From NCBI GenBank assembly GCA_022496205.1, contig WTXD01000001.1, positions 1,674,001 to 1,738,000 of the forward strand: 64,000 nucleotides of DNA, written 5' to 3'. The position numbers were made by a program, and so were the translations under genes. Numbering within the stretch: the stretch's first letter is position 1; each line of letters starts with the position of its first letter. The notes under the pieces were generated by a model. The model was not told where the DNA came from, searched no databases, and saw only the letters and a program-made list of their open reading frames with translations. This stretch comes from Gloeopeniophorella convolvens. Lineage: Eukaryota > Basidiomycota > Agaricomycetes > Russulales. This document shows positions 56,001-64,000 of the stretch, piece after piece.

Positions 56001-56933
56001 CCGATTCGAGCGCCTTGTTGACGGGAGCCATGAGATCCGTCCCGGCGGGCTCAGCTGCCGGCGGGTCATTCTCCGGCTCGAAGATGATCTGGTCCTCCCA
56101 GTTGGAGAGTAGCACAAGGTCAAATGAGCGGTCGTGGAGAGGTATTGAGAGCGGGATGTCGGTGTCTCCGTGTTTTCGCTAGGGACAGACTCGTTGAATG
56201 AGGTCCTTGGACACGTAAGGCAAACACACCTCTAGAGCAGCACGGAGGTCATGATCAATGCTCCCCGACGAGACGACCTCCTCTACGCGTTCGCTCTCGA
56301 CCTGCCGCTTCGTGTCCCCAACGATGCCGTCAAGGAAGTTCTTCGGAACGTCTTTCTTCTTCGAGTAGACCGATTCCACTACACGCCAGCGTTAGAAAGC
56401 CACAGCCGGAGCCGCGAACACGCACGCTGCAACGGCCGCTTCACGGTTCGCGGCTTCTTGACCGCGAAGCCCTGGAAGAGCTCGGTAAAGTCGAGCACCT
56501 TGTTTTTCTCGAAGGACGGGAAGCGCTCGTAGACGGTCTTGGGCCGCTCGACGAGGCGGCGGATGACGCGAACGCGCCGCTGCTTCGGGGGCGGCGCCTG
56601 GGGCGACATGAGCTCCATCTTGACGGGCTCCTCCTCCTCTTCCTCCTCCTCGAGCTCGCGGTCGACCTCGTCCTCAAAGTCCTCGCCCAGCCCCGCGCCG
56701 ACCGCGCCATCGTCCTCGTCCCACTTCTCGTTGTAGATCTGCGAGGAGGAGAGGGTCGGGATGCCAGAGATTCCAAGCCGGTTGGAGAGACCGTTGCCGC
56801 TCGGGAGGGAGAGGCCCGAGAGGACGTGATCGAGGGAGAAACCTGTCAGTGCCGAGACTGCATCGTCCTACGGAGAACAGTTGTGAGTGAGCACGGATGG
56901 CACAGCAGCTAACGGGCGTACTTCATTCGCCAT
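53074..56933 (-). CDS. TAF1: TFIID subunit TAF1, 1045 aa, 14 exons
   Basis: Largest TFIID subunit, core-promoter recognition by RNA polymerase II. Exons: 56933-56922 (12 nt, MANE), 56867-56426, 56378-56230, 56178-55893, 55839-55655, 55596-55372, 55323-55228, 55173-55010, 54960-54711, 54657-54255, 54202-53710, 53648-53522, 53432-53396, 53342-53074. An acidic N-terminus (TBP-contacting region in the family) leads to LLSNWEDQIIFEPENDP, SGAWTQSIIWSPRAPFRDF, then the central TAF1 core: ANFGMGSILVNYYRKKNEKD, KGEAKYYIREIKNLFVVGQT, GPHSRKITNTIKHRLQIIAY (winged-helix region) and PWITTKNFIFATQAKAML. Near the end is the zinc knuckle CGHCGQMGHMKTNRKCPRW, split by an intron. There is no bromodomain, as in other fungi; length is close to yeast Taf1. 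Confidence 0.95.
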
Positions 56934-57264
56934 TTGTCGAGGTGGCCGCGGGGAGTCAGGATAAGTGACGTTCTGAGAGTCCGAGTAGTCGGAGCGTCGT
57001 CGCGACTGGTGAGAGAAATTGGACGACTAGACACGAGCAAGACGCAGGTGCAGCTGAGCGTTGTGAGCTTGAGCTGAAGGCGCTCAACGGCGACGGCGAG
57101 CCGAGCCAGGAACGGACGCACCGGACCGCCCACAAGACCAAACAGGGACACACAGGGGCATTCCGTGTCTTTACATAATCTCCACGTGGCCCTCACGCGC
57201 CCACACGCGCACTGGAAACGCGCGCCAGACAACCGCAGCAGTCCGCACGCACACCGAAACCACG
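56934..57264. promoter_or_regulatory. Divergent promoter of TAF1 and PA28
   Basis: 331 bp between two outward-facing starts; both promoters must lie here. No specific site was identified. Confidence 0.6.
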
Positions 57265-58563
57265 ATGGGTGCAAAGGATCCCCGCGTCAACAAGGACATC
57301 GCCGCAAAGCTCGAGGTACTGCTCCGCTCTCTCTACCACTCACAACCTTGACACCATCTCCGCAGGACTTCCGTAAGACCGTCGACGCAGACGCCGAAGA
57401 TGTGATTTTCCGTTTATTTCCCAGCAAGGTACACGGCTTTCATTTCGGCGCAAGGTCGCTGCTCACTGCCCGCCGCCCTCCCTGCAGATTCTGTGGGTCT
57501 CCGGCCCGTTGGTGTGGTTGCGTGCTTATGATGTGTGCGCAGGGAGCTCCAGCAGCTCATCAAGTCGACGCTGTCGCCGTCGTCGCAGTTCCACCAGTCG
57601 CACGCGGCCACGTCCACGGATGCCACCGTCTACCCGCCCCCGAGCACCCCGAGCACAAACGGGGAGCCGGACAAGAAGAAGCGGAAGCGCGAGTCTGAGG
57701 AAGTGCATGTTGCGAACGATACCCAGCATGCGCGGTTCCCGAATGCGTTCCATGCGAACAAGCACCTCGTCTCGGTGCACGAAGCGCTGAAAAAGGAATG
57801 CGAGGAGCTGATTGACCTCACGGTGGGTATCATGCCGTACGCAGGGTTCAGTCCGCTTATGTGTATACCCACTGTCCAGGACAGGGTCAAGCTGTGGATA
57901 AATCTGACCATGCCAAAGTATGTCTTGTCCCTCCGGCGAAGCCCATGTCGCTGACCACACACCCAGAATCGAAGAGTACGTCCGGTGTGCCTCGCCCCAA
58001 CCTCATGCTCATACCCTGCGTCCCATCGCATCAGCGGCGACAACTTCGGTATGCCATAACGTTCTCTACTTGGGATTGCTGATCGCCCATGCTTCGTGCC
58101 AAGGCGTGCAAATCCAAGAGGGTGAGGGTTCTAGTGTAGGTATCCTCACTCCGGTAATCTTGACGTCGTCTTTGCAGAGGTCTTGAACGAGCTGCATCGT
58201 TCCCAAGAGAGCGCATATAACATGCGGGACTCGGTACGGCAGAACCACGTCAACAGGGCCAAGATCTGCTCCAAGATCATCAAGTACCCCCACTTGGAGG
58301 ACTACGCGGTGCGTTCCGTTTTTCATGTGCCTGACCAAAGACTCACGCCCCTGCAGCTCGCGTTGAAGGAACACGACGACAAGCAACTGTACATGGCGAG
58401 ACAGAACCTCTCTGATCTGCGCAACGTGTACGCCGTCGTGACAGACATTTTGCACAAAAACATCACCAAGGCAAGTGCCGCTCCCTGCGAGCCTCCCAGC
58501 CAGACTGACCACCCCACGCAGCTACGCACGCCAAAAGGCAATAATGGCGCTGGTCTGTATTAG
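57265..58563 (+). CDS. PSME3: Proteasome activator PA28 (REG gamma/PSME3-like), 251 aa
   Basis: Forms a ring that caps and opens the 20S proteasome independently of ATP, mainly nuclear for the gamma type. Ten exons: 57265-57315, 57366-57428, 57547-57822, 57880-57917, 57967-57975, 58035-58048, 58104-58121, 58178-58308, 58357-58470, 58522-58563. Joined: DFRKTVDADAEDVIFRLFPS, a Lys/Arg-rich insert (KKKRKRE, possible NLS), DRVKLWINLTMPKIEDGDNF (activation loop region), GVQIQEEVLNELHRS, RAKICSKIIKYPHLEDYA, and RNVYAVVTDILHKNITKLRT. The C-terminus ends GAGLY; a terminal Leu-Tyr is typical of PSME3. Length fits the family. Three consecutive exons are only 9, 14 and 18 nt. The last intron is GC-AG. 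Confidence 0.93.
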
Positions 58564-58671
58564 ATTGACCTTTTAACCCGGCATCCCTATCGTACCGTAC
58601 CCGGCGGGGCCAGCAAACTCGCCCCGCCGCCCTCTACTACACCGTAATCCCGTAATACACGCACGCGCCGC

Positions 58672-60378
58672 TCAGACCGAAATCGTCTTGAATATATTAA
58701 ACCCGTCGAGCGCGGTGCTGATGACCGCCCCGGGGATCTGCGGGTGCCAGTGCACCTCCTTGACGTCGCGCTGCCCCTGGTGCACGAACAGCAGCTGCGG
58801 CGGCACGTCGCGCGCGCCCTCGGGCGTCTCGTCCATCGCGCCGCCCGCCTCCTCGTCGTCCTGCTCGACCGCGAGGTCCCACAGCGTCACCTGGTCGTCC
58901 GCGCCCGCCGCGGCGAAGATCGAGTCCTCCGTCGGGTGCCACTCGACGGACGTGATCGGCGCGCGGTGCCACCCGAACGACGCGACGGGCGTCGGGTCTG
59001 GCGCGGCCGTCCTGTGGGCGCAGAGAGAGAGAGAGCGTCAGCCAGACCCGCCGCGCGCGCACGCACGCACGCACCCGCGCTTCTTCACATTCCGCAGATC
59101 CCACACCTTGAGCGCGCCCTCGTCCCCGCCGCTCAACAGCAAATACGCCGTGCTACGGTTCCAGCTGATCACATTCACGTCGCTCGCGTGCGCGCGCTCG
59201 ACGCCCGCAACGTCGACGCGCGCGCGGCTGCGCACGTCCCACACGCGCACGCTCCGGTCCGCGCTGCACGACGCGAACACCGTCGGCTCGCCCGGGCTCC
59301 ACTGCAGATCCTCCACGCTCGCCGTGTGCGCGCCGAACGGCGCCCCCTGCGTGCTGAAGCCCGCCGGCGCGGCCGTCGTCAGGAAGATCTTCGCGTGCGT
59401 GTCGCCCGAGAGGAGCCGCAGGCCCGCGCCGGGCGCGCCCGCCCACGCGAGCGCGAAGCCCTCCGCGCGCCCGTGCGCCGCGACCGTGTGCCGCGGCGCG
59501 CCCGCGCGCGCCTTGTCGACGGCCGCGCCGGGCGTCGCGAGCGCGTGCAGCTGCGGGCGCACGTCCCAGATGTGCACTTTTCCGGTGTCGGCCCACGTCG
59601 CGGCGTAGTACGGCTGCGCGGGCGGCGGGAGCGGCTGGCCGGCGGGGAGCGGCGCCGCGCGCACGCGGTTGACGCCGCCGAAGTGCGGGACGGCGCGGTG
59701 CTCGAGCACGGCGTCCTCGTCGAGCGCGCCGTCGTCGTCGTCGTCGTCATCGTCCGCGTCCGAGTCGTCGCTCTCTGGCGCCGTGAGCGCGGGGAAGGTG
59801 GCGGGGTGAACGGGCGGGGGCGGCGGACGTACCGCCGGCGTGCTGCGTCTTGTGCAGCTGCGTGAGCTTGAAGACGGCGAGCTCGTTGTTCTTCGCGGTG
59901 TCGGCCTGTGTGCCCGCGAGGATGTACGCGCTCGCGGGGAAGCGCTGGCGCTGGTCGCCGTCGTCGTCGCGCAGGACGTCGAAGGAGAGGCACGGCCACG
60001 TCGTGTGCATCGCGTGGCGCATGAGGTAGACCGAGTCGTCCGGCTCGAGCACCTCGTCCTTGCCGAGCGTGTGCACGCCCGGGATGAACGTGCGCGGCGC
60101 CTGCGGCTTTTCGTCCGACTCTTCGATCGGCGGCATCACCTCGTCGTCGACCTCCATGCCTACGGGGCGCGCGTGAGCAAGTCGGTAGAGCTGCGCAGAG
60201 ACGGGGGGGGGGGCGCACCATCGCGCTCGGCGGCGGCCTCGTCCTCGATCTCGTCCTCCCATGCGTCCTCAAACTCGCCCATCTCATCTTCGGCAGGCTT
60301 TTCGCGCGCCTGGCCGCTGGCAGTGCGGCTCGCCTTTTGCGGCGCCGAGGACGCGTCACCTGCTGCGCGCTTCGACAT
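58672..60378 (-). CDS. RRB1: RRB1/GRWD1 WD40 ribosome-assembly chaperone, 508 aa
   Basis: Dedicated chaperone of ribosomal protein uL3 in 60S assembly, nucleolar. Exons: 60378-60219, 60159-59833, 59774-59075, 59011-58672. N-terminal acidic helix [13 protein letters not shown] (the uL3-contact motif in this family), then [36 protein letters not shown] (CAF1c/histone-binding-like N-terminal domain), [11 protein letters not shown] and an Asp tract, followed by WD repeats ending [31 protein letters not shown] and [10 protein letters not shown]. The closing segment is [20 protein letters not shown] and [11 protein letters not shown] content is extreme, so large antisense frames overlap it; the intron joins and motif order settle the strand. 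Confidence 0.94.
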
Positions 60379-60710
60379 GTCTGCCTGCCTGTCAGTCAGC
60401 TGAAACCTGTATGACAGAGTGTACTGAGCAAAGCTGTGGATAGATGGATGATAAGCCGTCGGGGAAACCGACGGACGGAAATTGCTGGCCACGTGCGCGG
60501 GGCCATCGCAGGGCGACGCGGCGTAGACGCGGACACGCTCACCGCCTCCGTCAAGCCCCCGGCATGTCTGCCACCGTGCCTCGTCATTCCCATCGTGGTC
60601 GCCGTTCCCACATCAACCTAGAACATTCCCTCGTGCACATATAAGTACCCCAAGTCCCGCGCATACCACCCACCAACACCCTTCTCGAACACCGCCGCCC
60701 AAGTAAGACC
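60379..60710. promoter_or_regulatory. Divergent promoter of RRB1 and MGST3
   Basis: 332 bp between two outward-facing starts. No specific element was recognised. Confidence 0.55.
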
Positions 60711-61510
60711 ATGTCGACCGCCATCTACGTTCCCACCGGGTGAGCTGCGTTCCGCGTGTGCGTGTGCCCTGCGGCCACCGGCTGATGCGCGCGCAGGTTC
60801 TCCTGGGTCGCTGCTTCGCTTCTGTCGACCGTCGTCCTGCTGCACTGGCAGGCCGGCGTCGTGGGCAAAGGCCGCGTCAAGGCCCGCATTCCCTACCCGC
60901 AGAGTAAGTGCGCTGTAGTCCGCTCGCGCACCTGGCACTGACGCCGCGCGCGGCGCGCAGTGTACGCAGAAAAGGCGGAGCAGGACGCGTCGAGGGACGC
61001 CCTCATCTTCAACTGCAAGCAGCGTGAGACCCGCGTTCCTTGTGCGCCGCTTCTCCCGCGGGCTCATCAGAACGTTCCGCAGGTGCACACCAGAACACGC
61101 TCGAGAACACCCCCACTATCATCTTGACGTGCGTCGCTGCGCGGTTCCATGCAGTTCTATGTGCGCTTACGGTGGCGGATGTTCTGTGGCGAACAGGACC
61201 TTGATCAGCGCCGTGCAATACCCCAAGTACGCCGCGGTGGCGTGTGGGCTCTGGAACCTTGGACGCGTGCTTTACACCCTGGGCTATGCCACCGGCGAGC
61301 CGAAGAAGGTATGCGTGGACTGTACTTACCGCTCGGCATGTGCTGATAGTCGCTCGTGACACAGCGCTCCCGCGGGAACATCCCTAGCTATCTTGCTGCG
61401 CTCGGTACGGACCAGTGTCTTTCTCTCTATGTGTACATGCTCATAGTATGCAAGGTCTGGTCGGACTCTCCGGCAAGACGGTGTACGACTTGTTCAAGGC
61501 GGGTGTCTGA
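60711..61510 (+). CDS. MGST3: Microsomal glutathione S-transferase 3-like MAPEG protein, 150 aa
   Basis: Integral membrane glutathione transferase/peroxidase of the MAPEG superfamily. Seven exons: 60711-60739, 60797-60903, 60961-61023, 61083-61128, 61197-61308, 61365-61404, 61455-61510. After a short N-terminus comes TM1, FSWVAASLLSTVVLLHWQAG, then VKARIPYPQMYAEKAEQDAS, FNCKQRAHQNTLENTPTIIL (the MAPEG signature around FNCxQRxHxNxLE), TLISAVQYPKYAAVACGLWN, and LGRVLYTLGYATGEPKKRSR. The glutathione-binding Arg and Asn residues of the signature are present, and length matches the family. The signature is itself split by an intron, so an intron-unaware search would miss it. Confidence 0.95.
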
Positions 61511-61979
61511 GCACGTGTATTTATCGTTTATACTCGGAGAGTATTATCAGACCTGCTGTGACCCTCCCCATGCCCGAGTGGCTTGTGTGAATAACGTGAA
61601 ACGAGAGACCACTAACCCCGCGGATCTTCTCGAATGTCGGTGTCCTTGCGTTCGCTGTTACATATGTACTACTGCGTGGAACGCCGGAGATGAACATCGC
61701 TGATCTGCCTGGGCCTGAGATTCCCGACAAGGCTTGCCCACAGCAAGGCGCCTCAGGGTACACTCGAGTGCCCTCAGCGCTGTGGGGTTCTCGCCCCAAA
61801 GACGAGCGCCCGAGTGTGTAGATGTCTGTGTGACGCAGGGGGGCCTAGGCGAGGAGCAGGTGACATGGGTGTGGCCGGCGCACAGACCGTGGATCTAGTT
61901 TGTGTCTGCTCATCGACATCAGTCGACGCGAGTGCACGTTGCCCCGCACACGCCGTTGCACACGCCCGTTATTACTGCC
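61511..61979. other. Intergenic, no gene seen
   Basis: About 470 bp between MGST3 and the Ser/Pro-rich gene, both on the plus strand. The downstream frame is open upstream to 61902 but only from GTG. Confidence 0.5.
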
Positions 61980-63480
61980 ATGTCCCGCCCACGACCCTCG
62001 CTCCCCGCCTCTTCCTCCGACTTTGCCCTCAGAGCCTCCTCGTCCTCGCTCCAGTCCCCCACAGACGACCCCTTCAACGGCGTCAACCCCCTCTTCTTCC
62101 GCTTCCGCCGTCCCAGCCTCCTCGCACCAAAGTACATCTCCGACTCCCGCCTCGCCAGCCCCCTCTCCGCCTCCTTCTCCTCGCCCCTCCGCTCCTCCTC
62201 TGCCTCGGACGTCGACCGAGAGCGTATATGGGCAGACTCGGGCTCCACATCCGGAAGCTCAGAGAACGCAACCCCTCCCCTCAACGGCAGCGAAGCCGAC
62301 AAGGACCCCGGCACCGACAGCGACAGCGCCATGAAGACCAGCCGCCCACAGACCCCGCCCCCACGCCCCGCCTCCTCCTCCAGCATGGACGTCCTCGCCG
62401 AGGCCTCCTACCACCCGCACCTCCGCCGCCTCGCGCAGCCCCCCGTGCCCGCGCCCCTCCCCGCCCCCGTCCCCCGCGCCGCCGCCGCCGCCACCCCGCT
62501 CACCCCGCCCCGCGTGCGCACCCACGCGAAGCTCCCGCGCATCCTCAGCCTCGTCAGCGAGTCCGCGCGCCCCGACGAGAACGAGGTCAAGTCCGAGGCG
62601 CAGTTCCAGCGCCTCGTCGCGTCCTTCTCCGAGCTGCCCATGGCGCCGCGCACGCCGCGCGGCGCGGCGCCGTCCGACCGCGGGCGCTACCCCGAGGCGG
62701 CGGCGGCCGACGACGAGCGCGCCGCGACGCCGAGTGACGACAGCGACTACGACGAGCCCGAGCCGCCGCCGCCGTTCGCGTTTGCGCCGCCCGCGCCCGA
62801 GCCGCTCGCCATACGTACGCGTACGCCCGCGGCGAGCGTTAGCGGGAGCCTGTGCGGCGACGACCCGCCCGGCGAGAGCCCCGGCGCGGCGATGGACGTC
62901 GACTCGATGGTGAGCAGGCCCGTGCTTGCGGGCGCTAGGCGGCAGCTGACTGTGTTGTGTAGCCCCCGTCGCTGTTTGGGTCGCCTGCGGCGGCGTCGCT
63001 GCACCAGTGGAGGTACACGCCGCCGCCGACGGCCTCCTCCGCCGTCCGCACCAGCAAGCGCAAGTGTAAGCCCACCCCCGGCGCATACACGCCCCCCACG
63101 ATGCTAACCCACACACGCTCGCAGACGACGACCGCTTCGACCCGTACCCGACCTCCTCGAAGCGGCGCGCCGTCTCGCCGTCCGTCACCTACCTGCGCGA
63201 AACGCACACCTCGCTCTCGCCGATCTACATCCCGCGCGCGGGCGGCGCGCCGCGCGGGCCGATCGCGGTGCCCGTCGCGTCGTCCTCGGCCGCGGGGTCC
63301 GTCGCGTCGTCGCCGATCTCGCACGGCGGCGCGCTGCCGTTCGCGAGCCCGACGCTGCGCGCGACGATGAGCCTCGCGAGCCCGATCGCGCGCCCGAAGC
63401 GCATGAGCCGCCGGATCGACGGCGAGGACCGCGAGGTGGACGGCACGGGCGAGGCGGTCAACGGGCTGTCTCTTGCGTGA
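61980..63480 (+). CDS. Ser/Pro/Ala-rich orphan protein, 462 aa
   Basis: Exons: 61980-62909, 62963-63065, 63125-63480, with GTGAGC and GTAAGC donors and intact frame. Most of the protein is predicted disordered: Ser/Pro-rich N-terminus with FNGVNPLFFRFRRPSLLAPK, a central charged stretch NEVKSEAQFQRLVASFSELP, then, across the second intron, SKRKYDDRFDPYPTSSKRRA with VSPS, and a Ser/Ala/Pro C-terminus. Many SP/TP dipeptides (MSRPRPSLP, TPPLTPP-like, RRAVSPS) suggest CDK/MAPK phosphorylation, for instance a cell-cycle or transcription regulator, but I do not recognise the family. GC content is very high, and the antisense frames over this gene are artefacts. The ATG at 61980 is the first one in frame. 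Confidence 0.72.
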
Positions 63481-63920
63481 TCGTGCTGGGTGTGCCAGCG
63501 TGGTTTTTTTTCTGGGTATTTACATGTGTCGCTGCGTATTTCGTCGTTCGTCCACTCGTCTTTGCATCGTGCATCTGTATTTGTATCATACGCATCGCAC
63601 TGCATCACATCGCATCGTCTCATACTCACATGCCAACGTTCACAGCAGCGCTAGTCCGCCTACAACTACAATACAATACAGCTATCTGGACGGATGTGCG
63701 CCTCGTATCTGTCCCAGCTCCCGTGTGCTGGAGAGAGCTGCGTCAACTGAAAGGCGCATGTATGCGTGCTCTGGGTTCGTCTAGGGCGCGCGCGCCACGC
63801 GGCGCCCGCAGCCCTGGGCAACATCGGATCTGCGGGCACACGCCGAACCACCGCCACCACCACCACCATCACACGCACATCACGCAAGGAAGAGGACAAG
63901 GGCAAGGGCAGGGGTAAAGG
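63481..63920. other. Intergenic, no gene seen
   Basis: About 440 bp with an imperfect CAC/CAT repeat near 63,850. Converges with the partial gene at the edge. Confidence 0.5.
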
Positions 63921-64000
63921 CTAGGCATTGTCGGGCGGCAGCGCGCCCGCGGCGCGCGCGACCTCGTCCACGCGCCGGCGCAGCGCAGCCCACTGTGCGG
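63921..64000 (-). CDS. C-terminal end of a gene extending beyond the window
   Basis: The minus strand is open from the window edge to a TAG at 63921-63923 and reads QWAALRRRVDEVARAAGALP before PDNA and the stop. The amphipathic, coiled-coil-like helix and the stop placement fit a real C-terminus, but 80 bases of GC-rich sequence cannot prove it. No product can be named. Confidence 0.4.
   Translation of the reverse strand, partial: AQWAALRRRVDEVARAAGALPPDNA

Noticed and set aside
59020..59075. Short simple repeats (AG)n and (ACGC)n in an RRB1 intron
   Set aside because: Ordinary microsatellite tracts inside an intron; no sign of function.
58744..59865. Plus-strand frame of 373 codons over RRB1
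   Set aside because: It is antisense to RRB1, extremely Arg/Ala-rich and domain-free; it arises because GC-rich codons avoid stops on the other strand.
60202..60213. Run of G residues next to the first RRB1 splice donor
   Set aside because: Homopolymer within an intron; the donor itself is intact, so at most a sequencing-error risk.
59379..60359. Minus-strand frame of 326 codons overlapping RRB1 exons 1-3
   Set aside because: It is a shifted frame of RRB1 that runs through introns and gives Arg/Pro-rich nonsense; the WD40 motifs lie in another frame.
61814..62737. Plus-strand frame of 307 codons over the Ser/Pro-rich gene
   Set aside because: Arg/Pro/His-rich shadow in another frame; it lacks the spliced continuation that the chosen frame has.

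Overview
The window looks like nuclear DNA of a filamentous basidiomycete, most likely a Polyporales-type Agaricomycete. The genes are dense and mostly rich in short introns of about 50 bp with GTGCGT, GTACGT or GTAAGT donors. Orthologues of conserved eukaryotic proteins are mixed with fungal families (HET domain, F-box, MFS and ABCC transporters, an expanded methyltransferase family). Gene models were built by hand: splice sites had to keep the frame and restore family motifs. No bacterial-type operon, rRNA, tRNA or CRISPR array was seen.

Left part (1-27.8 kb), an ordinary gene-dense region: the 3' part of the complex I subunit NDUFA9; a 12-TM MFS exporter; a relic of a second MFS gene; an acidic orphan protein; a TBL1/Sif2 co-repressor subunit; a DCAF11-type WD40 protein; mitochondrial ribosomal protein uL13m; a GHITM/TMBIM5 protein; an MCT-like MFS carrier; two tandem AYR1-like reductases; an intronless HET protein and an intronless F-box protein; myosin regulatory light chain; a conserved basic fungal protein; a possible 74-residue protein; SRP9; and allantoinase.

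Middle part (28-50.3 kb), the unusual region. An intact SAM-dependent methyltransferase (MT-A) and an intact 30-exon ABCC transporter lie head to tail on the minus strand. A second methyltransferase (MT-B) lies upstream of the transporter. A decayed copy of the same pair follows at 42.2-46.8 kb: methyltransferase MT-C with frameshifts, and a transporter pseudogene that has lost NBD1 and carries a 195-bp TIR element in a coding exon. A C-terminal scrap of another methyltransferase lies at 28.1 kb. This is a local segmental duplication of a methyltransferase-exporter module. About 7 kb around the decayed copy holds no recognisable gene.

Right part (50.3-64 kb), gene-dense and much more GC-rich: a PacC/Rim101 pH regulator with six GCCAAG motifs in its upstream region; TAF1; the proteasome activator PA28; the ribosome-assembly WD40 protein RRB1/GRWD1; MGST3; a Ser/Pro-rich orphan; and the last codons of one more gene at the edge. 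TAF1/PA28 and RRB1/MGST3 are divergent pairs with about 330-bp shared promoters.
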